DNA of 64,000 nt, from NCBI RefSeq assembly GCF_003050925.1, contig NZ_QAOV01000009.1, positions 124,001 to 188,000 on the forward strand, written 5' to 3'. Positions within the stretch are counted from its first letter, which is position 1. Every line of letters begins with the position of its first letter. This stretch comes from Pseudomonas sp. GV085. GTDB lineage: Bacteria > Pseudomonadota > Gammaproteobacteria > Pseudomonadales > Pseudomonadaceae. The notes under the pieces are model-generated. The model searched no databases and was not told where the DNA came from. It saw nothing but the letters and a program-made list of their open reading frames with translations. This document shows, in pieces, positions 19,173 to 26,269 of the stretch. Made by a program: the position numbers and the translations under genes.

Positions 19173-19542
19173 AGCGGCTCGCTGCCAGCGTAATCGACAC
19201 CGACTCGGCGAATCGTAGCGCGTGGGGCTTGTCGACCTCGACCTCGGCGTAGAGCACCGATGCGTTGGCCATCACCAGGTCGAGAATCTCCTGGGTCAGG
19301 CGTTCGAGCAGCGCAAAGCGGTTGCCTTCCACATGGGCGATGATCGCCTTGGTGATCGTGCGGTAGTTCAACGCGTGATCGATGTCGTTGTCCCGTACCG
19401 CTTCCTGGGCTGCGTACAGAATGGTGAGGTTGATCAGCACATCCTGCTTGTTGAGGATTTCATCCTCGTTGATGCCGATGTAGGTACGCAGGCACAGGTC
19501 TTTGACCCGGATGCGTGCCATGCCTGGCTGAAGTTGTGGCAT
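19171..19542 (-). CDS. folX: Dihydroneopterin triphosphate 2'-epimerase
   Basis: FolB/FolX-fold protein of 123 aa; FolX epimerises dihydroneopterin triphosphate to the monapterin form. It begins MPQLQPGMARIRVKDLCLRT with the conserved YIGINEDE and LNYRTITKAI segments. FolX rather than FolB (aldolase) is inferred from the company of folE and folM and from the sequence type. It starts 2 bases after the folE stop, which is why an ATG at 19542 is chosen. Acts between FolE and FolM to make tetrahydromonapterin. Confidence 0.88.
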   Translation of the reverse strand: MPQLQPGMARIRVKDLCLRTYIGINEDEILNKQDVLINLTILYAAQEAVRDNDIDHALNYRTITKAIIAHVEGNRFALLERLTQEILDLVMANASVLYAEVEVDKPHALRFAESVSITLAASR

Positions 19543-19544
19543 TG

Positions 19545-20105
19545 CTACTTGCTCCGTCCAATCAATTGCAGGAACTCCTGGCGGGTGTTGCTCGACTCGC
19601 GGAAGGCGCCGAGCATCACCGAGGTGTTCATGGTCGAATTCTGTTTCTCGACGCCGCGCATCATCATGCACATGTGCTGCGCTTCGATGACCACTGCGAC
19701 ACCGGCCGCGCCGGTCACTTGTTGCACCGCGTCGGCGATTTGCCGGGTGAGGTTTTCCTGGATCTGCAGGCGCCGGGCGAACATGTCCACCAGTCGCGCA
19801 ATCTTCGACAGGCCCAACACCTTGCCGGTCGGAATATAAGCCACATGCGCCTTGCCGATGAAGGGCAGCATGTGGTGTTCGCAAAGCGAGTACAGCTCGA
19901 TGTTGTCGACGATGACCATTTCATCGTTGTCGGAGGCGAACAGCGCGTCATTGACGATCTCTTCGACACTTTGCCCGTAGCCATGGCAAAGGTACTGCAT
20001 GGCTTTGGCCGCGCGCATCGGCGTATCGAGCAAACCCTCGCGGTCGGGATTTTCGCCGAGGCCGATAAGGATCTCTCGATAATTCTGGGGCAGGGATAAC
20101 GTCAT
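19545..20105 (-). CDS. folE: GTP cyclohydrolase I
   Basis: Zinc enzyme of 186 aa converting GTP to 7,8-dihydroneopterin triphosphate, first step of pterin synthesis. Zinc ligands Cys75 and His78 in SLCEHHML and Cys146 in QHMCMMMRG are present, as is the PTGKVLGLSKIARLVDMFARR segment. Flanked by folX (2 bases downstream) and folM (20 bases upstream), so it probably serves tetrahydromonapterin synthesis, used as the phenylalanine hydroxylase cofactor in Pseudomonas. Housekeeping folate GTP cyclohydrolase may lie elsewhere. Confidence 0.95.
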   Translation of the reverse strand: MTLSLPQNYREILIGLGENPDREGLLDTPMRAAKAMQYLCHGYGQSVEEIVNDALFASDNDEMVIVDNIELYSLCEHHMLPFIGKAHVAYIPTGKVLGLSKIARLVDMFARRLQIQENLTRQIADAVQQVTGAAGVAVVIEAQHMCMMMRGVEKQNSTMNTSVMLGAFRESSNTRQEFLQLIGRSK

Positions 20106-20125
20106 GGAAAATCCTCGCGGGACAC

Positions 20126-20836
20126 TTATTTGATGTGCCGTCCGCCGTTGACGGTCAGGGTGGTGCCGGTGACATAAGGGTTGTCGAGCAGATAGCGCAG
20201 GCTCTGGTAGATCACTTCGCAGCCGGGTTCGATGCCCAGCGCGGACTTGGCCAGCACCTTGGCGCGGTAGGCCGCGTCGTCTTCAGGGTTGAACAGTAGC
20301 AGGGCCGGGGCGATCCCGTTGACCTTGATGGCTGGCGCGTACCTGGCGGCGAAGGACAGGGTCAGGCTGTCGAGCCCGGCTTTGCTGGCGCAATAGCCGA
20401 TGTGCTTGCTGCTGCCCTTGCGGGTCACGTCATCGCTGATGTGCACGATGTCAGCGGGGCTTGAGCGTTGCAGCAGGTCGGCGCAATGCAGGTTGATCAA
20501 GTAAGGCGCCAGCATGTGCACACTGAACATGCGGGTGAATGCCGCGGCGTCGGTGTCCGGTGTTTCGGCCAGCCATTCGGAGGCGTTGTGGACAATCGCC
20601 CGCAAACGGTCGGTGTGGGTTTTCAGCTCGCTGATGAAGGCCAGGATCCCGGCCTCGCTGGCGAAGTCGGCGAACACCGCTGTGGCCCCCAGATCGCGCA
20701 GGGCTTGTACGCCGGGACGTTCGCTGCGGTAGCTGAAAATCACGCGCTGGCCATCTTCCAGCAGTCGCCGGGCGCAATGCAGGCCGACACGCTGGCCGGC
20801 GCCGGTAATGAGGATAGGGGCTGCGGAAGAAGTCAT
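20126..20836 (-). CDS. folM: Dihydromonapterin reductase, SDR family
   Basis: Short-chain dehydrogenase of 236 aa; FolM reduces dihydromonapterin to tetrahydromonapterin with NADPH. Cofactor motif TGAGQRVG (11-18), the NADPH-type Arg-rich turn SYRSERPG, and catalytic Tyr148/Lys152 in YCASKAG. ATG 20836 is chosen because the sequence upstream (20837-21097), although open, contains a REPIN and has no SDR homology. Start of the folM-folE-folX transcript. Confidence 0.9.
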   Translation of the reverse strand: MTSSAAPILITGAGQRVGLHCARRLLEDGQRVIFSYRSERPGVQALRDLGATAVFADFASEAGILAFISELKTHTDRLRAIVHNASEWLAETPDTDAAAFTRMFSVHMLAPYLINLHCADLLQRSSPADIVHISDDVTRKGSSKHIGYCASKAGLDSLTLSFAARYAPAIKVNGIAPALLLFNPEDDAAYRAKVLAKSALGIEPGCEVIYQSLRYLLDNPYVTGTTLTVNGGRHIK

Positions 20837-20897
20837 GAACGGCTCGCGTCGCGGTGAGAACAAAACTATACCAGCGAGGAGTCGCGAGATGTCTCGG

Positions 20898-20978
20898 AAA
20901 AGATCGCAGCCTTCGGCAGCTCCTACGGGCCGCCATCTGTTACCGATTTGCAGGAGCTGGCGAAGCCCGCGATCTTTT
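20898..20978. repeat. REPIN, GATCGCAGCCTTCGGC class
   Basis: Arms AGATCGCAGCCTTCGGCAGC and GGAGCTGGCGAAGCCCGCGA point at each other across about 15 bases. This arm family differs from the GAGCGAGC elements; one arm has diverged. It ends one base inside the stop of the upstream monooxygenase-like gene. Confidence 0.8.
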
Positions 20979-21546
20979 AGCGGTTTTGCGGTACTGAGGT
21001 CGTGGGCAAATGACGTGTCGGCGTGCTGTTGAGCCAGCCGGCCAGCAAACGCGTCGACAACGGAATGAACAGGTAAACCATCAGCGGCGTCAGGCACAGG
21101 GTGCTGACGAGCACGCGGGGCAGCAGCGCCATCTCACTCAGCAGCGAACCCAGCGCAAAGTTGAACAGCAGGGAAACCGGAAAGAACGCCAACCAGATTG
21201 CCACGGCCTGTTTCCAGCGCGGCGGGCGTTGACCGACGGCACCGAACCAGCCCTCGATGCCGCTGACCCGATGTTCCGTCGGGTGGGCGAACAACTCGCT
21301 GCCGCGTCCGAGCCAGGCGGTGCGCGAAGCGCAATGCTCCCAGGCATGCAGGGTCTGCTCGTCGGCGAAGCGGAAGATAATCTGGAATTCGTCATCACCG
21401 GGTGGCGGTGCGAGTACGCCGGAGCCAAGGTAGCCAGGAAAGTCGGTGGCCAGTTGTTCGCCTTCGCGCAGCCAGGCGATCAGGTCTTGATAACGTCCAT
21501 TGGCAACGCGGCGTGCAACCATCAGCGTGACGGGAGGGGTAGACAT
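20977..21546 (-). CDS. Antibiotic biosynthesis monooxygenase-domain membrane protein
   Basis: Protein of 189 aa. The N-terminal half (about 1-100) is an ABM-type ferredoxin-like fold (TLMVARRVANGRYQDL, FQIIFRFADEQTLHAWE) and the C-terminal half has two membrane segments (about 112-135 and 143-168). The domain pair is common in proteobacteria and its substrate is unknown. ATG 21546 has GGAG 7 bases upstream; the adjacent ATG at 21549 is closer than ideal. Same strand as folM but separated by 140 bases and a REPIN. Confidence 0.82.
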   Translation of the reverse strand: MSTPPVTLMVARRVANGRYQDLIAWLREGEQLATDFPGYLGSGVLAPPPGDDEFQIIFRFADEQTLHAWEHCASRTAWLGRGSELFAHPTEHRVSGIEGWFGAVGQRPPRWKQAVAIWLAFFPVSLLFNFALGSLLSEMALLPRVLVSTLCLTPLMVYLFIPLSTRLLAGWLNSTPTRHLPTTSVPQNR

Positions 21547-21634
21547 CATGCATCTCCGTAAGACATTTGCGTCGCTCCGGATAGGAACTTCGCCAGGCGC
21601 AGCGCCGGGGTAGTGGGCTGCGGCTTGAAACAAG

Positions 21635-21650
21635 CAAGGATTATTCCTTG
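21635..21650. promoter_or_regulatory. Interrupted palindrome between ABM gene and merR
   Basis: CAAGGA-TTAT-TCCTTG, about 90 bases from both divergent start codons. Possible operator for the adjacent MerR-family regulator; alternatively a small hairpin since TTTT follows. No match to the TGTACA-type boxes known for P. putida PplR was seen. Confidence 0.35.
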
Positions 21651-21740
21651 TTTTGCCGGTTTCGTCTTTGAGCGTTTTTTTTCGATTATGAACTTGAATT
21701 GTTATGGGGCAGGGGAGTTAAATTGGGATCCCATCTGCAC

Positions 21741-22718
21741 ATGGACATACAATCCCAGATGCCTGTCCTTACCGACGTAGTTTCAGGTGTGCCGCGGACT
21801 GTCTCCCTTGAACAGGAACAGCTCTATCCGATTCGCGAGGTGGCGCGGCTGACAGGCGTCAATCCGATCACGCTTCGAGCCTGGGAGCGACGTTATGGCC
21901 TGATTGTTCCAATGCGCACCGAAAGTGGGCATCGCCTGTATTCGCTGACCGATATCGAACGGGTCCGCAATATCCTCGGCTGGGTCGAGCGCGGTGTAGT
22001 CGTCAGCAAGATTGGCAGGATCCTGGCCAAAACCCAGCCGCTCCAGGCGTTGTCGCACATTATCCCCAACAACCTCGTGGAAGCCGATTATGCACAGTGG
22101 CAGCAGCAGGTTCTTGCTGCGGTCAACGGGTTTGACGACATTCGGCTGGAGCAGGTCTACGGGCAAATCTTTTCCAGTTACGCCCTGCCGGTGGTGTTTC
22201 AGGACATTCTGATCCCTGTCTGGAAGCAATTGCTGCAACGACAGGACCAGTTCGGCGGGACCAGCGAGTGGCTATTCCTGGATGGATTTTTGCGTTCCCG
22301 GGTGGTGCAGCGTCTGTTGTTGCTGCGAGACAAACAGCCGCGTCGGGTGGTCATCTGTGCCTTGGTTGGCCATTGCCGCGAGCTGGAACTGTTGGTCGCC
22401 GCCCTGTTCCTGAGTGCCGGGCCAGTGGCCGTTCGCGTGCTGAACATTGGTCAGCCGTTCGATGAGCTGGCGCTGACATGTGAAAGGCTCAAGCCCTTGG
22501 CGCTGGTGCTGTTTTCCAATCATGTGCCGGCTCCCGAGTTGCCGCGGCGCTTGAATCGCCTGGTCATGAGTCTGGATTGCCGATTATTGTTGGCCGGTGA
22601 TGCTTGCGATCTGGTACAGGAGAGCCTGGCCGGGTCATCGATCGGATGCCTGGGCAATGAGGGGGAGGTCATGAGCCAGCGTCTGAAGCAGTTCCTGGCG
22701 GGTAGACTGGATACTTGA
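21741..22718 (+). CDS. MerR-family regulator of the LitR/CarH/PplR type
   Basis: DNA-binding regulator of 325 aa. An N-terminal MerR helix-turn-helix (about 29-95: YPIREVARLTGVNPITLRAW) is followed by a helical middle domain and a Rossmann-like C-terminal domain laid out like the cobalamin-binding part of LitR/CarH photoreceptors. The residues that bind B12 there look degenerate: Trp177 is followed by Arg187-Val188 where CarH has Glu-His, and the ExHxxG-like motif reads His211, Arg213, Glu216. This matches B12-independent PplR proteins of P. putida, which work with short LOV photoreceptors. A LOV pseudogene lies 0.7 kb away and folE nearby. Start ATG 21741 is a choice by homology; the ribosome site is weak. 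Confidence 0.82.
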   Translation: MDIQSQMPVLTDVVSGVPRTVSLEQEQLYPIREVARLTGVNPITLRAWERRYGLIVPMRTESGHRLYSLTDIERVRNILGWVERGVVVSKIGRILAKTQPLQALSHIIPNNLVEADYAQWQQQVLAAVNGFDDIRLEQVYGQIFSSYALPVVFQDILIPVWKQLLQRQDQFGGTSEWLFLDGFLRSRVVQRLLLLRDKQPRRVVICALVGHCRELELLVAALFLSAGPVAVRVLNIGQPFDELALTCERLKPLALVLFSNHVPAPELPRRLNRLVMSLDCRLLLAGDACDLVQESLAGSSIGCLGNEGEVMSQRLKQFLAGRLDT

Positions 22719-22721
22719 GGT

Positions 22722-23327
22722 TCAGAGATGCAGCGCGGGATGAGTCAACCGATGCTGTTGCAGGATGAACTGGCGCAGGCGCTCGGTTTCGTCCGTATCG
22801 CTCTGGCTCAGTTGATAGGCATAGAAGCCCTGTTCGTTTTCTTTCTCGAAAGTGCCACGCAAGGCAATCCGCTCATAACCTGACGGGCTGAACCACAAGG
22901 CGAAATGCTTCGGTGGCTTGGTCTTGTTGCGAACCTCCAGCAAAACCCCTTTGCACGATACTTCGTGCACCCACAGGGTGCCGGTTTGACCCTTGGCGTT
23001 TTCCAGTGCTACCGGTTCGTCCAGTACCAGGCGCCAAGGCCGGACCATCGGTCCGTCTTCATAGATGCTCGGCACGCCGAGGCGCAGGTGCAGCGCATGG
23101 AACTCGTCTTCCACAAGGTGCAGGGGGAAGGTCATTTGCTGGTTTTCGAAGCTGGCTTGAATGGTGACCTGCTCATGGGCCGCCAGGCGGGTGAGCAGGT
23201 CACGAATTTGCGATCCCCCGTTGACGAGCAGGCTCGACGTCGCGTCCCGCACATTGAGTTGCGGGTTGTGTTGCATGCTCTGGATGAAATCCAGCTCATC
23301 CTGGGTCAGGAGTGCGTCGCGTTGCAT
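22722..23327 (-). CDS. PilZ-like domain protein
   Basis: Soluble protein of 201 aa. The C-terminal part resembles a PilZ cyclic-di-GMP domain: an Arg pair in VRPWRLVL and the second motif EVSCKGVLLEVR in place of the usual (D/N)xSxxG, so the first acidic residue is Glu. The N-terminal 90 residues resemble the YcgR_2 type lead domain. Binding of c-di-GMP is plausible but unproven. Convergent with the MerR gene (3 bases apart) and transcribed away from the LOV remnant. Confidence 0.7.
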   Translation of the reverse strand: MQRDALLTQDELDFIQSMQHNPQLNVRDATSSLLVNGGSQIRDLLTRLAAHEQVTIQASFENQQMTFPLHLVEDEFHALHLRLGVPSIYEDGPMVRPWRLVLDEPVALENAKGQTGTLWVHEVSCKGVLLEVRNKTKPPKHFALWFSPSGYERIALRGTFEKENEQGFYAYQLSQSDTDETERLRQFILQQHRLTHPALHL

Positions 23328-23381
23328 GGTCAGCCCGAAAGATATAATTACAAAGTCAGCGGTGATTCTAGTTACTGACCA

Positions 23382-23605
23382 TTAATTCTGGATTTGGTTT
23401 TTGCCGTTCGTCGCCTTGAGCGCCGTCAGTTCGGCCTGGAGTTCAGCCAACTGCGCTTCAAGCTGTGTCACGCGCTGTAGTGTCTTGACCTGCGCGGTGA
23501 CATCTTTCTGCACGCCGACAAAGTAGGTTTGCCTGTCCGCTGGATTTTTCACCGTTCGTCGTTGGAAGTGTTGATCGCCATTTGCAGCAGTTGTGCATTA
23601 ATCAT
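23382..23605 (-). pseudogene. Short LOV-domain photoreceptor gene with internal deletion
   Basis: Reading the minus strand from ATG 23605, with AAGGA 8 bases upstream, gives MINAQLLQMAINTSNDER then stop (TGA 23551-23549). In the next frame, from about 23551 to TAA 23382, follows VKNPADRQTYFVGVQKDVTA and a coiled-coil tail rich in QLEAQLAELQAEL ending NGKNQIQN. Both pieces match the start and end of short LOV proteins such as P. putida PpSB1/SB2-LOV (MINAQLLQ..., ...DQRTYFIGIQKDV). About 85 residues between them, including the photoactive cysteine motif NCRFLQ, are absent, and the join is out of frame. So this is a deletion-inactivated LOV gene. It lies between the PilZ-like gene and the divergent flavodoxin. 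Confidence 0.85.
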
Positions 23606-23707
23606 CGGAGTATCCTTTCCTGATTGATTGTCGATTGCATTCTAAAAGAACAATCACGACCGTGCTGTTAATATCCGGGTCTTTGACTCGGATTCAGGAT
23701 CAGATTG

Positions 23708-24163
23708 ATGAAAGTCGCCATCATTTCCGGCTCGGTGTACGGCACGGCCGAAGAAGTTGCCCGCCACGCCGCCAGCCTGTTGAAAGCCGCCGGTTTCGAA
23801 ACCTTTCACAACCCGCGTGCGACCCTCGCCGAAATCCAGGCGTATGGCCCCGAAGCCTTTCTGGTGGTGACGTCGACCACCGGCATGGGCGAGCTGCCGG
23901 ACAACCTGCAACCGCTGTATTCGACCATTCGCGACCAATTGCCAGCGGCCTGGCGCGGTTTGCCAGGCGCGGTGATCGGATTGGGTGATGCGAGTTATGG
24001 CGATACCTTTTGTGGCGGCGGCGAGCAGATACGCGAATTGTTCGGTGAACTGGGCATTCGCGAAGTACTGCCGATGCTACGCCTGGATGCCAGCGAAAGT
24101 GTGACCCCCGAAACAGACGCCGAGCCTTGGCTGTCGGACCTGATCAACGCACTGCGCACCTGA
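23708..24163 (+). CDS. Flavodoxin (MioC-like)
   Basis: FMN-binding electron carrier of 151 aa. The phosphate-binding loop is SGSVYGTAEEVA (about 8-19), with aromatic and glycine-rich FMN loops TSTTGMGELPDN and GLGDASYGDTFCGGG. The family includes MioC, associated with biotin synthase. ATG 23708 is preferred to the TTG directly before it. Divergent from the LOV pseudogene; the 100-base gap between them is AT rich and probably holds its promoter. Confidence 0.92.
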   Translation: MKVAIISGSVYGTAEEVARHAASLLKAAGFETFHNPRATLAEIQAYGPEAFLVVTSTTGMGELPDNLQPLYSTIRDQLPAAWRGLPGAVIGLGDASYGDTFCGGGEQIRELFGELGIREVLPMLRLDASESVTPETDAEPWLSDLINALRT

Positions 24164-24191
24164 TCGTTGCCCCGGCACCCATGCCAGTCAG

Positions 24192-24228
24192 GGTTCTGAC
24201 AGTACGGTAAAAAACCGCCTGTCAGACC
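24192..24228. other. Stem-loop downstream of flavodoxin gene
   Basis: Nested inverted repeat: outer CTGACAG/CTGTCAG, inner CGGT/ACCG with an A-rich loop, 29 bases after the flavodoxin stop. There is no T run, so a classical terminator is doubtful. No other copy noticed in the window. Confidence 0.5.
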
Positions 24229-24389
24229 ATCGCTGGCGCCGGTCGTTTGACATGGATCCAGGGTGGCCGGGGGACTGACTCGCAGGGTCACCAAGCTGGC
24301 TGCGAATGCAAGTACACGAACCTCAAGGGGTGACTAGACTCGGTAAACATAGGAAACACTCCATCATAAAAAAACCGAGGTTCCTTGCC

Positions 24390-25172
24390 GTGACTGTCGA
24401 TCCTGTCCAATCGCCTCACAGTGTCAAACACCAGGTCAGTGCTGCCGAGTGGCAGACCCGCGTCGACCTGGCGGCCTGTTATCGCCTGGTCGCTCAACAC
24501 GGCTGGGATGACCTGATCTTCACCCATATCTCCGCCAAGGTGCCCGGCACCGAAGACTTCCTGATCAATCCGTTCGGGTTGATGTTTCATGAAATTACCG
24601 CGTCGAACCTGGTCAAGGTGGATCAGGCCGGCAACAAGCTGATGGACAGTCCTTACGAGATCAATCCGGCGAGTTACACCATCCACAGCGCCGTGCATGA
24701 AGTTCGTCACGATGTCGTCTGCGTGCTCCACACCCACACGGCTTCAGGGGTGGCGGTGTCGGCACAGAAGCAGGGCGTTTTGCCGATCAGCCAACAGTCG
24801 TTGTTCGTGCTTTCCAGCCTGGCCTACCACGCCTACGAAGGCGTGGCGCTTAACCATGATGAGAAAGTGCGGCTGCAGGCCGACCTCGGTGAAAACAATT
24901 TCCTGATGCTGCATAACCACGGTCTGCTGACCTGCGGCAGCACCATCGCCGATACGTTCCTGATGATGTTCACCTTTGCGCGTGCCTGCGACATTCAGGT
25001 CATGGCGCAAAACGGTGCCGCTGAACTGATTGCCATCGAACCGCAGATTCTGGCTGGCGCCAAAGCCATGATCGCGGGTGTCACCCGAAGTGCTCAAGGC
25101 ATGGGCGGAGCGCTGGCATGGCCGGCGCTGCTGCGCAAACTCGATAAACTGGACCCGGGCTATAAACTCTGA
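24390..25172 (+). CDS. Class II aldolase/adducin family protein
   Basis: Zinc-dependent class II aldolase fold protein of 260 aa. Metal ligands His114 and His116 (VLHTHTASG) and His177 (MLHNHGLLTCG) are present, as is the IFTHISAKVPG motif near residue 45. Members include fuculose-phosphate aldolase, ribulose-phosphate epimerase and adducin-like proteins; the substrate is not inferable. The start is taken as GTG 24390, with GAGG about 10 bases upstream, as family members begin near this point. It overlaps the following hydrolase by one base (TGATG). Confidence 0.85.
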   Translation: MTVDPVQSPHSVKHQVSAAEWQTRVDLAACYRLVAQHGWDDLIFTHISAKVPGTEDFLINPFGLMFHEITASNLVKVDQAGNKLMDSPYEINPASYTIHSAVHEVRHDVVCVLHTHTASGVAVSAQKQGVLPISQQSLFVLSSLAYHAYEGVALNHDEKVRLQADLGENNFLMLHNHGLLTCGSTIADTFLMMFTFARACDIQVMAQNGAAELIAIEPQILAGAKAMIAGVTRSAQGMGGALAWPALLRKLDKLDPGYKL

Positions 25173-26074
25173 TGGAACTCGCCGAGATCCCCCTGTGTGT
25201 CTGGCGCAAACGCAGCCAGACGTTCGTATTCCGTGATCAAAGCATCCGTTACTGGACAGCAGGGCAGGGTGAGCCGCTGTTGCTCATTCACGGCTTCCCG
25301 TCCGCCAGTTGGGACTGGCATTACTTGTGGCAGCCTTTGAGTCAGCGGTTTCGCGTGATCGCTTGCGACATGCTGGGCTTCGGCGATTCGGCCAAACCTG
25401 CGAATCACGAATACAGCCTGCTGGAGCAAGCGGATCTGCAACAGGCACTGCTTGAACACCTGAATGTCGAACAGCCGGTGCACCTGTTTGCCCACGATTA
25501 CGGCGACAGCGTGGCCCAGGAACTGCTGGCCCGGCATTACGAGTCGCGGGTGGAACTGGCCAGTTGCGTGTTTCTCAATGGTGGTTTGTTTGCGGAAACC
25601 CATCGCCCGGTATTGATGCAAAAACTCTTGCTCAGCCCTTTGGGCTGGATGATTGGCCGCGCCTTCAGCCGTGATGGTCTGGTGAGAAGCTTCCGGCAGA
25701 TTTTCGGTCCGCAAACCCGCCCCAGTGAAAGCCAGATGGATGACTTCTGGAGCCTGGTCGAAAGCCATCGCGGACCACGGATCATGCATAAATTGATCGC
25801 CTACATCCCGGAGCGACGCGTCTGGCGCAACCGCTGGGTGAGCGCGATGCAACGCGGTGAAGTGCCGCTGCGGGTGATCGATGGCGGGGTTGATCCGGTT
25901 TCCGGCGCGCACATGGTCGAGCGTTACCGGGAGCTGATCCCGGAGGCGGACACGGTGGTGTTGCCCGACATTGGCCACTACCCACAGATCGAGGCGCCCT
26001 GCGAGGTGCTCAAGCACTACCTGGCGTTTCGCGATCAACTGCTGTTGCCACCGCGCAAGGTGGCGTGTTCCTGA
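25172..26074 (+). CDS. Alpha/beta hydrolase, epoxide hydrolase/dehalogenase type
   Basis: Soluble hydrolase of 300 aa. The oxyanion motif is HGFPSASWDWHY (40-51), the nucleophile is Asp109 in FAHDYGDSVAQ, and the catalytic His sits in LPDIGHYPQIEAP near residue 272. An Asp nucleophile, not Ser, points to epoxide hydrolase or haloalkane dehalogenase-like chemistry. Start codon overlaps the aldolase stop by one base, so the two genes are translationally coupled and may act in one pathway, though none is evident. Confidence 0.88.
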   Translation: MELAEIPLCVWRKRSQTFVFRDQSIRYWTAGQGEPLLLIHGFPSASWDWHYLWQPLSQRFRVIACDMLGFGDSAKPANHEYSLLEQADLQQALLEHLNVEQPVHLFAHDYGDSVAQELLARHYESRVELASCVFLNGGLFAETHRPVLMQKLLLSPLGWMIGRAFSRDGLVRSFRQIFGPQTRPSESQMDDFWSLVESHRGPRIMHKLIAYIPERRVWRNRWVSAMQRGEVPLRVIDGGVDPVSGAHMVERYRELIPEADTVVLPDIGHYPQIEAPCEVLKHYLAFRDQLLLPPRKVACS

Positions 26075-26104
26075 TTCGCAGCGTTGAATCTGCTGTGCCT
26101 TTTT

Positions 26105-26134
26105 TGTGGTGAGGGGGCAAGCCCCCTCGCCACA
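26105..26134. repeat. Single REP-like hairpin, GAGGGGGC class
   Basis: TGTGGTGAGGGGGC, AAG loop, then GCCCCCTCGCCACA: a near-perfect 30-base stem-loop 30 bases after the hydrolase stop. This arm type is common in Pseudomonas REPs; only one copy is present here and it may also act as a transcript end. Confidence 0.8.
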
Positions 26135-26269
26135 GGGTCCATGTCCATTTCTCTATCAATCATCCCCCAGCCTTATCGCGCACTATTCAGCCTCCCCCGT
26201 GTTCATTGTGACCTGCCGCGCGGTGCCGGAAACTCGGACTCATTGTCCCCTGGCCTGCTGGAGTCCTCC

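Noticed and set aside
20837..21097. N-terminal extension of folM
   Set aside because: Open frame runs through a REPIN and has no SDR similarity; the ATG at 20836 fits the family start.
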